NCBI GenBank assembly: GCA_934511335.1
Contig: CAKSWL010000144.1
Coordinates: 1-5,966, forward strand
Length of the DNA: 5,966 bases
Reading direction: 5' to 3'
DNA from: an uncultured Cloacibacillus sp.
GTDB lineage: Bacteria > Synergistota > Synergistia > Synergistales > Synergistaceae
Shown piece by piece: positions 1-5,390 of the stretch. Numbering within the stretch: position 1 is the first letter of the stretch; every line of letters starts with the position of its first letter. The translations under genes were made by a program, and so were the position numbers. The notes under the pieces are model-generated. The model was not told where the DNA came from and did not search any database. It saw only the letters and a list, made by a program, of their open reading frames with translations.

Positions 1-31
1 TGCGAACATCCTCCCTGATCCGCGCTTTCGC

Positions 32-60
32 TTGCGGTCGGGGAAGCTTTGCGCTATTTT
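32..60 (+). promoter_or_regulatory. Weak candidate promoter upstream of citG
   Basis: TTGCGG at 32-37 and TATTTT at 55-60 are separated by 17 nt, an acceptable sigma-70 spacing, but both boxes match the consensus poorly. A start near 67 would give a short leader containing the GGAGG at 82-86. If the citG message instead comes from a gene to the left, this site is chance. Confidence 0.2.
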
Positions 61-93
61 AATGAAAATGGCTTTTGCCCCGGAGGTAATTAC

Positions 94-156
94 ATGCATA
101 TAACTGCGGCTCCTCGTTACACAAGTATAAGAAAGTATGCGGCAGAACGCCCATGA
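94..156 (+). CDS. 20-codon ORF overlapping the citG start (leader peptide or tail of an upstream gene)
   Basis: An ATG at 94 lies 7 nt after a strong Shine-Dalgarno, GGAGG at 82-86. It opens a 20-codon frame (begins MHITAAPRYT, ends KYAAERP) whose TGA at 154-156 overlaps the citG ATG at 153 as ATGA, the usual arrangement for translational coupling. The citG start has no convincing Shine-Dalgarno of its own, so ribosomes finishing here could feed citG. The same frame is open back to position 19 with protein-like codons, and is closed by TGA at 16-18. It may therefore be the 3' end of an upstream gene broken by a frameshift or stop near the window edge, rather than a free-standing leader. I do not recognise the peptide. 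Confidence 0.35.
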   Translation: MHITAAPRYTSIRKYAAERP

Positions 157-1022
157 AGTCAAGAGAGGCTAAACTCCTTGCCGAGGCGGCGCACGCGGCA
201 GCGGTCAAAGAGGTGCTGACTACGCCTAAGCCCGGTCTTGTCGACGCGGAGGGAAGCGGCTGCCACCGCGATATGGACTGCGCGCTTTTTATAAAAAGCG
301 CGCGGGCGATCGCCCCATTCTGGGAGGCGCAGGCGCTGACCGGACTTGCGGGGACGCCGCCCGCGCAGGCGATGCGGGAACTGCGGTCCGCGGGGACGGC
401 GATGGAGCGGGCGATGTTCGCGGCCACCGGCGGCATAAACACCCACAAAGGGCTGATCTATCTGATGTCGCTGTTGCTTTACGGGGCGGGGCATCTGCTT
501 TCGCTGGGCGAGCCCCCGGCTGCGGAAGGGGCGGCTGCGGCTGCCTCGCGCGCCGTCGCTGGCGCCGTCGCGCGGGAGCTGGAGCCGCTTTTTGCAAACG
601 GAGGGGGAAGGGCGCTCTCTAACGGAGAGAGACTCTTTGTGGAGCACGGCGTTACCGGCATTCGCGGCGAGGCGGAGGCGGCCTTTCCCTCCGTCGTCAA
701 AAGCGGCCTTCCCGCGCTGCGAAGCGCCTTGGCGTCGGGGGCCTCGGAAAACGACGCGGGGCTCGCTGCGCTTCTGGCGGTCATGGAGGTCTGCGAGGAC
801 AGCAATGTGATACATCGGGCCGGCTACGATTACTGGAAGAATGTCTACCCGCGGCTCGTCAGAGAGGCCGCGGCGGACTTCGACCCGCGCCGCGCCGATT
901 ACCGTTCCCTGTACGCTTTGGAGGCGAAATTTCTGCCGTTGCGCGTGAGCCCCGGCGGCGCCGCCGATCTTTTAAGTTGTACATATTTTTTAAAAATTTT
1001 TGCAGATGATATAATCTATTAG
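153..1022 (+). CDS. citG: Triphosphoribosyl-dephospho-CoA synthase (CitG/MdcB family)
   Basis: This 289-residue cytoplasmic enzyme belongs to the family that joins ATP and dephospho-CoA to give 2'-(5''-triphosphoribosyl)-3'-dephospho-CoA, the prosthetic-group precursor loaded onto the acyl carrier subunit of citrate lyase (CitG) or malonate decarboxylase (MdcB). Family motifs appear in order: TPKPGLVD at residues 24-31, GSGCHRDMD at 34-42, GGINTHKG at 93-100, HGVTGIRGE at 165-173, EDSNVIHRAG at 215-224 and SPGGAADLL at 266-274. Length is normal for the family. The ATG at 153 places the first motif at the usual distance from the N-terminus. It overlaps the stop of a short upstream frame and lacks its own ribosome site, suggesting coupled translation. 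The last roughly 15 codons are AT-rich, unlike the rest. No lyase or decarboxylase subunit is in view, so the target enzyme cannot be decided; citG is the family name, and mdcB is possible. Confidence 0.9.
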   Translation: MKSREAKLLAEAAHAAAVKEVLTTPKPGLVDAEGSGCHRDMDCALFIKSARAIAPFWEAQALTGLAGTPPAQAMRELRSAGTAMERAMFAATGGINTHKGLIYLMSLLLYGAGHLLSLGEPPAAEGAAAAASRAVAGAVARELEPLFANGGGRALSNGERLFVEHGVTGIRGEAEAAFPSVVKSGLPALRSALASGASENDAGLAALLAVMEVCEDSNVIHRAGYDYWKNVYPRLVREAAADFDPRRADYRSLYALEAKFLPLRVSPGGAADLLSCTYFLKIFADDIIY

Positions 1023-1054
1023 TTGTCATACTCTCAATAATGTTGTAATATAAT
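1023..1054 (+). promoter_or_regulatory. Promoter of the xre-immA-radical SAM group
   Basis: Immediately after the citG stop, TTGTCA (1023-1028) is followed after 17 nt by TAATAT (1046-1051). An overlapping perfect TATAAT lies at 1049-1054, with a 20-nt spacing. The stretch from about 970 to 1090 is far more AT-rich than its surroundings, as expected for a promoter. No terminator separates citG from it, so read-through from citG is possible as well. Confidence 0.55.
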
Positions 1055-1076
1055 TGAAATAAATCTTGAAATTCAA
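1054..1076 (+). promoter_or_regulatory. Possible XRE operator: repeated and palindromic TTGAA(A)
   Basis: TTGAAAT occurs at 1054-1060 and again at 1066-1072, a 12-bp period (just over one helical turn). The second copy runs into a palindrome, TTGAA-A-TTCAA, at 1066-1076. The block overlaps the expected transcription start just downstream of the -10 box and lies upstream of an XRE repressor-type gene. That is where an autoregulatory operator would sit. The motif is AT-rich and short, so chance is not excluded. Confidence 0.35.
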
Positions 1077-1113
1077 TCTAAAAAAATTCATCCGGAAAGG
1101 GAGCCTGAGAAAA

Positions 1114-1479
1114 ATGAGTCTAGGTAATAGAATCAAATCACTTCGCAAGGCGCAGCACCTCACCCAGCAGAAACTTGCTGATAAAGTGGAAGTGAGCCGT
1201 ATCTATGTTCAGGCGCTGGAGAGCAACCGCCGTCTTCCTTCAATGAAACTTCTTCAGAAACTCGCGCCGGCGCTCAACGTAGAGGTAACAGACCTCCTGA
1301 TGGACTTTTCCGCCCCTGACAAGCCCGGGCGCGTCCAGCTGGAATCTATGCTGGACAACGGCGAGCTGGAGATATGGTACCGCAGCAAAAAGCTGTCGGA
1401 AAAAGAGCTCCGCCGGGTATACCGCGTTATCGAAGCCGCCCTTGACGACTGGGATGAAGAGGATGCTTCAGGAGAATAG
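1114..1479 (+). CDS. XRE-family helix-turn-helix transcriptional regulator
   Basis: A 121-residue DNA-binding protein with a Cro/C1-type (HTH_3) domain at about residues 5-62: RIKSLRKAQHLTQQKLADKV, a recognition helix around SRIYVQALES (28-37), then LPSMKLLQKLAPALNV. The C-terminal half (about 80-116) is charged and likely helical (SEKELRRVYRVIEAAL, DDWDEED) and may serve in dimerisation or contact with the protease partner. I chose the ATG at 1114 because GGGAG at 1099-1103 precedes it by 10 nt and the HTH then starts at the usual place. An in-frame TTG at 1066 would add 16 lysine-rich residues but lies at the expected transcription start. The stop overlaps the next gene, an ImmA-type protease. 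This resembles ImmR/ImmA and cI-like/protease pairs, where the repressor is removed by its protease on a signal. It is probably autoregulated through the TTGAA repeats upstream. Confidence 0.85.
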   Translation: MSLGNRIKSLRKAQHLTQQKLADKVEVSRIYVQALESNRRLPSMKLLQKLAPALNVEVTDLLMDFSAPDKPGRVQLESMLDNGELEIWYRSKKLSEKELRRVYRVIEAALDDWDEEDASGE

Positions 1480-1906
1480 CGCTGAAGCGTTCGCAGAAGA
1501 AAATTTTGACGATTTTCCCTCCCCTCCGCTGACGATCCCGGAGTGGGCGCGGCAGGAGGGGAGCCAATGGCAGCGGCTCGACGAGTTCGACATCCTGGCG
1601 AAGGCGGAAGAGCTTACGGGGCTCTCTCTCGATATTAAATACGAGTCTCTTCCGGCCGGCGTCTGGGGGATACATCTGGTGCGCGGCGAACGGGGCCGCA
1701 TATTGATCAATTCTCAGCTGCCCCTTTTCTGGCGGCGCTTCGCGGTATTCCATGAACTTTACCACCTGCTCTATCACACGAAGGGCGCGCGCTTCTGGAA
1801 GCATACCTTCGTCTCGATGGAGAGCTTTGAAAATCGCGCCGACAGCTTCGCTTGGGCCGCCGCATGGCCCGAGTGGGAAGAAAACCAGTATTGCGACTGG
1901 CGCTGA
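1463..1906 (+). CDS. ImmA/IrrE-family metallopeptidase
   Basis: A 147-residue soluble protein with the zinc-protease signature HELYHLLYH at residues 97-105: His97 and His101 as zinc ligands, Glu98 as catalytic base. A downstream FENRADSFAWAAAWP segment (122-136) probably provides Glu123 as the third ligand, matching the family pattern E-x-x-A-(N/D)-x-F-A. Known relatives (ImmA of ICEBs1, IrrE of Deinococcus) cleave the XRE repressor encoded next to them. The N-terminal 30 residues are acidic and not conserved-looking. The start overlaps the xre gene by 17 nt. ATG 1463 is preferred because GGGA at 1451-1454 lies 8 nt upstream; ATG 1454 in the same frame is possible and adds three residues. The protein is short, with no extra C-terminal regulatory domain like the GAF-like one in IrrE. 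No toxin, integrase or phage gene is seen beside the pair, so its target beyond the XRE protein is unknown. Confidence 0.85.
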   Translation: MLQENSAEAFAEENFDDFPSPPLTIPEWARQEGSQWQRLDEFDILAKAEELTGLSLDIKYESLPAGVWGIHLVRGERGRILINSQLPLFWRRFAVFHELYHLLYHTKGARFWKHTFVSMESFENRADSFAWAAAWPEWEENQYCDWR

Positions 1907-1921
1907 AAGCGTGTCCCCGGG

Positions 1922-2875
1922 ATGGACGAGTTAAAAAAACTGCCGTTTTTTCTGCCCTTCGCGGGATGCCGGGGGCAGTGCGTCTATTGTAACCAGCGGG
2001 CGATAACCGGGGTGACGGAGATACCGACCCCGGAATATGTGCGTTCCGTTTTGAAAGAGATCACCGGTCCGCGCGAGATATGTTATTTCGGCGGTTCTTT
2101 TTGCCGCTTCCCTAAAGAAAAGATAAAAGAATATCTTGACTGCGTAACGGAATATGCCCCCGCGGGCAGCACCGTGCGCTTTTCAACATACCCCGGCGAC
2201 CTGCGCGGCGGCGACCTGCGCGCGCTGATAAAAAAATACCCCGTCTCGCGCGTCGAGCTCGGCGTTCCGACGCTTGATCCCGCGGTCCTTGACGCTTGCC
2301 GCCGCGAGGCCGACCCCGAAAAAATATTTGCGGACATCGCCGTCCTGATGGAAGAGTCGCTGCCGGTAGGCGTTCAGATGATGATTGGGCTGCCGGGACA
2401 GCGGCGGGAGAGCAGCATGGGCGACCTTGCGCGTCTTGCGGCGCTTAAGGGGAAAGAGCGGTGGGAGCTGCGCCTCTACCCCTGCCTGGTGATAGCGGGC
2501 ACCGCGCTCGAACGGCTCTGCCGCGAAGGGCGGTACGCCCCGCTTTCTGTGGAAGAGGCCGTGCTCTGGGGCGGGGAATTTATCGAGCTTGCCCTGGCGC
2601 TGGGCTTTGTGCCGATCAGGATCGGCCTGCAGGAGACAGCGTCGCTTTCCGCCGAGGTCACAGCGGGGCCGCACCATCCGGCCCTTGGAGAGCTGATTCT
2701 CGCCGAGGCCGAGGCTCGGAGGCTTGTGAAGCTCGCCCCCCGCGGCCCGTGGCGCGTTTTGCGCCGCGATATCTCAAAATTTCGCGGCCACGGAGGCTTC
2801 GGTATAAAACGCCTTGCAATACACGCCGGAATGGCGGAAAATGAGGTTGCTGAGCTTATAGTCTACGAAGGCTGA
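1922..2875 (+). CDS. Elp3-like radical SAM protein lacking an acetyltransferase domain
   Basis: A 317-residue radical S-adenosylmethionine protein. The 4Fe-4S cluster motif C-x3-C-x2-C is Cys16, Cys20, Cys23 (AGCRGQCVYCNQ). It is followed by YFGGSF (55-60), the SAM-contacting glycine motif, then STYPG (88-92), VELGVPTLD (111-119) and MIGLPGQ (154-160). The C-terminal third has YPCLVIAGT (186-194), RIGLQE (233-238) and AGPHHPALGELI (248-259), typical of the radical SAM C-terminal extension of the Elp3/COG1243-like group. True Elp3 also has a C-terminal GNAT acetyltransferase domain for tRNA U34 carboxymethylation; this protein ends before it, as do many short bacterial homologues of undetermined function. 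It starts 15 nt after the immA stop with no clear Shine-Dalgarno, suggesting coupled translation and one transcript with xre-immA. A terminator-like hairpin starts in its stop codon. Confidence 0.85.
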   Translation: MDELKKLPFFLPFAGCRGQCVYCNQRAITGVTEIPTPEYVRSVLKEITGPREICYFGGSFCRFPKEKIKEYLDCVTEYAPAGSTVRFSTYPGDLRGGDLRALIKKYPVSRVELGVPTLDPAVLDACRREADPEKIFADIAVLMEESLPVGVQMMIGLPGQRRESSMGDLARLAALKGKERWELRLYPCLVIAGTALERLCREGRYAPLSVEEAVLWGGEFIELALALGFVPIRIGLQETASLSAEVTAGPHHPALGELILAEAEARRLVKLAPRGPWRVLRRDISKFRGHGGFGIKRLAIHAGMAENEVAELIVYEG

Positions 2876-2898
2876 TATCCGGCGGCGCCGGATATTTT
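2875..2898 (+). terminator. Hairpin terminator after the radical SAM gene
   Basis: ATATCCGGC (2875-2883) pairs perfectly over 9 bp with GCCGGATAT (2887-2895) around a 3-nt loop. A short T run (TTTT, 2895-2898) follows. The stem begins on the last base of the stop codon. The short U tract suggests incomplete termination, which matters because the next gene starts only 45 nt after the stop and has no visible promoter in that gap. Confidence 0.6.
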
Positions 2899-2920
2899 AA
2901 GATAAAAGGGAGCCGAGCGA

Positions 2921-4084
2921 ATGAGAGAGACTAAAGATAGAGAAAAAATAATCAGATTGTTCAAACCCTTCGAGAACGGGACCTTCCCCGTAAAGAACCG
3001 TTTCGTCAGGGCGGCGACGTACCTTGGCGCCTGCGACGACGCTACGGGCCGCGCCACGGCCGCCGCGATATCGCGTCAGACGGAGACGGCGGCCGGCGGC
3101 GCCGGCACGGTGATTTCGGAGTTTGCCTATATCAGCCCCGAGGGCAAAGCGGCGCCGAAGCAGTGGGGGATAGACGGCGGCGACGCGGTGGCGGACGTCC
3201 GGCGGCTGGCTTCCGCCATTCATGGCGCGGGCTCAAAGCTCGTCGTGCAGATATGCCACGCGGGGGGCGCGCGCCGGTCGGCCTTTGCGAAAGGGCTGCC
3301 CGCCTATTCCCCCAGCGGCGGAATATACCCGGGCAGCGATATCACTGCGAGAGCGATGACGGAAGAGGATATCGAAAAGGTCCGCCGCGACTTCGCGGCG
3401 GCGGCGAAGAGAGCCAAAGAGGGCGGGGCGGACGGCGTGGAGATACACGGAGCCCACGGATACCTTTTGACTCAGTTTCTCTCCCCTCTCCTCAACCGGC
3501 GGACCGACCGCTACGGCGGGAGCTTTGATGGCCGTCTGCTGTTCGCGCGCGAGGTCTGTGCCGCGGTGCGCGAAGCCGTAGGCACGGATTTTCCCGTATG
3601 GATGAAGCTGAGCGCCGCGGAGGGCGCCGAGGGGGGATATGGCCCGGACGAGGGGATAAAGGCGGCGGTCTCGCTGCTGCGCGACGGAGTGAACGTCGTC
3701 GAGGTCTCTTCCGGTACGAGCTACGCCGCCTCGGGCCACACCCCCAGCGTCGTCGGCGTCTCCGCAGGCGAATCGGAGGCGCCGTTCGCCCCCTATGCCG
3801 CGGAAATTAAGGCGCTCGCGCCGGCGGGAGCCTTGGTGCTTCTTACGGGGGGCCTGCGTTCGCTTCCCGTGATGGCCGCGCTGCTGGAAGAGGGGGTCGC
3901 CGATCTCTTTGGGCTGAGCCGCCCTTTCAACGCGGAGCCCGACCTGGTAAACCGTTGGGCCGAGGATGACGCGAGGCCCTCAGCCTGTATATCCTGCAAC
4001 GCCTGTTTTAAGACCGCCGCTTACGGCGTGATAGACTGCCCGATCATGCGTGACCGGCAGGAGGGAGAGTGGGACCCTCTCTAA
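2921..4084 (+). CDS. Old yellow enzyme family NAD(P)H:flavin oxidoreductase (single-domain)
   Basis: A 387-residue FMN-binding TIM-barrel reductase of the old yellow enzyme family, expected to reduce activated C=C bonds or related electron-poor substrates in the cytoplasm. Seen in order: LFKPFENGTFPVKNRFVRAA (13-32), the usual N-terminal strand; QICHAGG (110-116, family Q-x-x-HAGR); the active-site segment HGAHGYLLTQFLSP (176-189) with the substrate-binding pair His176/His179; NRRTDRYGGS (192-201); LLTGGLRS (307-314) and FGLSRPF (330-336) for the FMN phosphate. The C-terminus has Cys356, Cys359, Cys362 and Cys373 (CISCNACF then DCPI), resembling the 4Fe-4S ligands of 2,4-dienoyl-CoA reductase. 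The FAD/NADPH domain that follows in those roughly 670-residue enzymes is absent, so the electron donor is unclear. GGGAG at 2908-2912, 8 nt before the ATG, supports the start. Substrate cannot be assigned. Confidence 0.88.
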   Translation: MRETKDREKIIRLFKPFENGTFPVKNRFVRAATYLGACDDATGRATAAAISRQTETAAGGAGTVISEFAYISPEGKAAPKQWGIDGGDAVADVRRLASAIHGAGSKLVVQICHAGGARRSAFAKGLPAYSPSGGIYPGSDITARAMTEEDIEKVRRDFAAAAKRAKEGGADGVEIHGAHGYLLTQFLSPLLNRRTDRYGGSFDGRLLFAREVCAAVREAVGTDFPVWMKLSAAEGAEGGYGPDEGIKAAVSLLRDGVNVVEVSSGTSYAASGHTPSVVGVSAGESEAPFAPYAAEIKALAPAGALVLLTGGLRSLPVMAALLEEGVADLFGLSRPFNAEPDLVNRWAEDDARPSACISCNACFKTAAYGVIDCPIMRDRQEGEWDPL

Positions 4085-4128
4085 CGGCGAAGCCGCGCCT
4101 GTGATTTTGCATATAGGGCGGAGATGCG

Positions 4129-4163
4129 AAAAAAAAACGGGCGGCGGGCTGCCGCCCATTTTA
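4129..4163. terminator. Bidirectional intrinsic terminator after the reductase gene
   Basis: GGGCGGC (4139-4145) and GCCGCCC (4151-4157) form a perfect 7-bp GC stem with a 5-nt loop. ATTTTATT follows on the + strand. A run of nine A residues (4129-4137) precedes it, which becomes a U tract when read on the - strand. It lies about 50 nt after the stop of the reductase gene. Confidence 0.75.
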
Positions 4164-4174
4164 TTGCGGCATTA

Positions 4175-4196
4175 AGCGCCTCTTAGGCGCTCTTTT
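4175..4196 (+). terminator. Second, tandem terminator
   Basis: AGCGCC (4175-4180) pairs with GGCGCT (4186-4191) across loop TCTTA, followed by CTTTT. It lies 17 nt after the first hairpin and probably makes termination more complete before the promoter of the next gene. Apart from these hairpins and that promoter, the 250-nt gap 4085-4334 shows no gene. Confidence 0.6.
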
Positions 4197-4240
4197 AAGC
4201 TGTTTTTCTATGAACCTGTATAAAACAAAGTAGACTGAGG

Positions 4241-4269
4241 TTGACAAGTTGATAAAAGCAAACTAAAAT
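4241..4269 (+). promoter_or_regulatory. Near-consensus sigma-70 promoter of the RpiR-type gene
   Basis: A perfect TTGACA (-35, 4241-4246) is followed after exactly 17 nt by TAAAAT (-10, 4264-4269). Transcription would start near 4276, giving a leader of about 60 nt before the ATG at 4335. This is the best promoter in the window. Confidence 0.8.
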
Positions 4270-4303
4270 TCAGAAGAAGTATCGCACAAAACAAATTTAT
4301 CAA
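4249..4303 (+). promoter_or_regulatory. Widely spaced inverted repeat at the rpiR promoter (possible operator pair)
   Basis: TTGATAAA at 4249-4256 lies in the promoter spacer. Its exact reverse complement, TTTATCAA, lies at 4296-4303 in the untranslated leader. The centres are 47 bp apart, about 4.5 helical turns. RpiR-type regulators commonly bind inverted half-sites near their own promoters, so these are candidate half-sites. The arms are AT-rich, so chance is possible. Confidence 0.3.
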
Positions 4304-4334
4304 AAAACAGATGCTTTTAAGGAGTGTAATTTAG

Positions 4335-5201
4335 ATGGATAGCACGCAGTTACAAAACCTTTTGATGGAAAAAGCGCATACGATGCCGAACAAGGCGCGC
4401 CGCGTGGCGGAATATCTTCTTGCCAACATGCGCGAGGCCTCCTTCCGCTCGATCGGAGACATCGCGGACGAACTCAAGGTGTCGAAGGCGCAGCTTGTCC
4501 GCGTCGCCCAGATGCTGGGATTTTCCGGATACGCGGAGCTTAAGGCCTGTCTTCAGAAGACGATCCTCGAGCAGATCAACCCCGCGGCGCTGCTTGCGAG
4601 AGCGGTAAATTCAAACGACGCCTTCCCCGACAGCGTCTTCAAGGCGGAGCACGCCAACCTTGACGATACGATGGCGCAGCTTACCCCGACGGATACCGAC
4701 CGTTTCAACGAGATCGTCAAAAACGCCGACAATATCTACTGTATAGGCTGGGGGATATCGTCGCTTGTCATGGAGCTCATGCAGATACGCCTCACGATCA
4801 TGGGATGCCGCGCCTTCCTCTGCCGCCGCGGCGGCCTCTCGCTTTGGGAGCAGGTGCGCGGAGTCCGCGAGGGAGACGTCGTCATCGTCTGCGAACTCCC
4901 GAGCTACGCGGTCGAGGTGACGGAATCTGTGGAGATAGCCCACCGGAACGGCGCGAAGATCATCACGATGACGGACAGCGCCGCCGCCCCCGTCTGCCGC
5001 TTCGCGGAGCTCCAGCTCAACGTTTCAGCCAACAGCCCGACCTTCGGCAGCAGCATCATCGGCCCGATCTTCCTTACGCACGTCCTCACCTCGTCGCTTG
5101 CGGTATCGCTCGGAGCCGAGGCGAAGAAGTCTTTCGACGAACAGGCGCACTTCCTGCACGACGAGCGGATATTCCATCCCATATTCGGCTTGAAATATTA
5201 G
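4335..5201 (+). CDS. RpiR/MurR-family transcriptional regulator (HTH plus SIS domain)
   Basis: A 288-residue regulator. Residues 1-77 form the RpiR-type HTH: NKARRVAEYLLANMREASF, then SIGDIADELKVSKAQLVRVA, then LGFSGYAELKACL. Residues about 120-255 form a SIS sugar-isomerase fold (YCIGWGISS at 135-143, GDVVIVCELPSYAVEVTE at 180-197, NGAKIITMTDS at 205-215), which in this family binds a phosphosugar. The usual S-x-S-G-x-T phosphate loop is replaced by CELPSYAVE, so the ligand may differ from a simple sugar phosphate. AAGGAG at 4319-4324, 10 nt before the ATG, supports the start. It is transcribed alone from its own promoter and bounded by terminators on both sides. No sugar-catabolic gene is adjacent, so the regulated genes cannot be named. 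Confidence 0.87.
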   Translation: MDSTQLQNLLMEKAHTMPNKARRVAEYLLANMREASFRSIGDIADELKVSKAQLVRVAQMLGFSGYAELKACLQKTILEQINPAALLARAVNSNDAFPDSVFKAEHANLDDTMAQLTPTDTDRFNEIVKNADNIYCIGWGISSLVMELMQIRLTIMGCRAFLCRRGGLSLWEQVRGVREGDVVIVCELPSYAVEVTESVEIAHRNGAKIITMTDSAAAPVCRFAELQLNVSANSPTFGSSIIGPIFLTHVLTSSLAVSLGAEAKKSFDEQAHFLHDERIFHPIFGLKY

Positions 5202-5292
5202 GGAGCCGCTGATCAATAGATTTCGGCTCTCTGTCCGTGATCTGTGGGAGGTACGCTGGCCGTTGTTCCGGCTGATTTTCAATTGATCAGCC
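5201..5292 (+). promoter_or_regulatory. 3' UTR with competing RNA structures (attenuator-like)
   Basis: Three pairings are visible. Stem 1 joins 5201-5208 with 5224-5231 (8 bp, one G-U). A long-range stem joins GCTGATCAAT (5208-5217) with ATTGATCAGC (5282-5291), 10 perfect base pairs. A terminator stem joins GGCTGAT (5270-5276) with ATCAGCC (5286-5292). The long-range stem uses the same 3' arm as the terminator, so the two cannot coexist, and stem 1 holds the 5' arm mostly in its loop. No intact gene lies downstream to be controlled. It may be an RNA-stability or sRNA element, a relic leader, or a small inverted-repeat element. Confidence 0.35.
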
Positions 5293-5299
5293 TTTTCTT
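5270..5299 (+). terminator. Intrinsic terminator after the RpiR-type gene
   Basis: GGCTGAT (5270-5276) pairs with ATCAGCC (5286-5292) over 7 bp with a 9-nt loop, followed by TTTTCTT (5293-5299). It lies about 70 nt after the stop codon. Its 3' arm is shared with a possible antiterminator pairing. Confidence 0.55.
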
Positions 5300-5329
5300 A
5301 GAAGACCTTTTCGTCCCTATGACATTTAT

Positions 5330-5364
5330 AAAGAGGGCGCTTTCCTTTGAAAGAGCCCTCTTTT
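5330..5364. terminator. Strong long-stem terminator, likely bidirectional
   Basis: AAAGAGGGC (5330-5338) pairs with GCCCTCTTT (5355-5363). After one G-A mismatch, CTTTC (5340-5344) pairs with GAAAG (5349-5353) around a CTTT loop. A TTTT run (5361-5364) overlaps the stem end on the + strand, and the A residues at the other end give a short U tract on the - strand. It would stop leftover transcription from the RpiR-type gene and any - strand transcription through the kinase remnant. Confidence 0.75.
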
Positions 5365-5390
5365 ACCTTTCGGACGCTCAGCCTGGGTAA

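Noticed and set aside
16..37. TGA at 16-18 as a selenocysteine codon
   Set aside because: The following bases allow only a weak CCGC/GCGG stem without a convincing bacterial SECIS apical loop, and no known selenoprotein motif is seen.
159..815. 218-codon open frame antisense to citG
   Set aside because: It lies entirely opposite a well-supported citG with all family motifs. It is arginine-rich with no recognisable domain, as expected for the antisense of GC-rich coding DNA.
986..1000. A/T palindrome near the citG end as a terminator
   Set aside because: TTTTTAAAAATTTTT has no GC stem and lies inside the coding region. It more likely reflects the AT-rich promoter zone.
1066..1113. TTG start adding 16 residues to the XRE protein
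   Set aside because: It lies at or before the expected transcription start and has no Shine-Dalgarno. The ATG at 1114 has one and gives a normal N-terminus.
4124..4186. 20-codon ORF with a GGCGGAG site, reading through both tandem terminators
   Set aside because: Its codons are simply the A tract and the terminator stems, so the structure explains the sequence and a peptide is unlikely.
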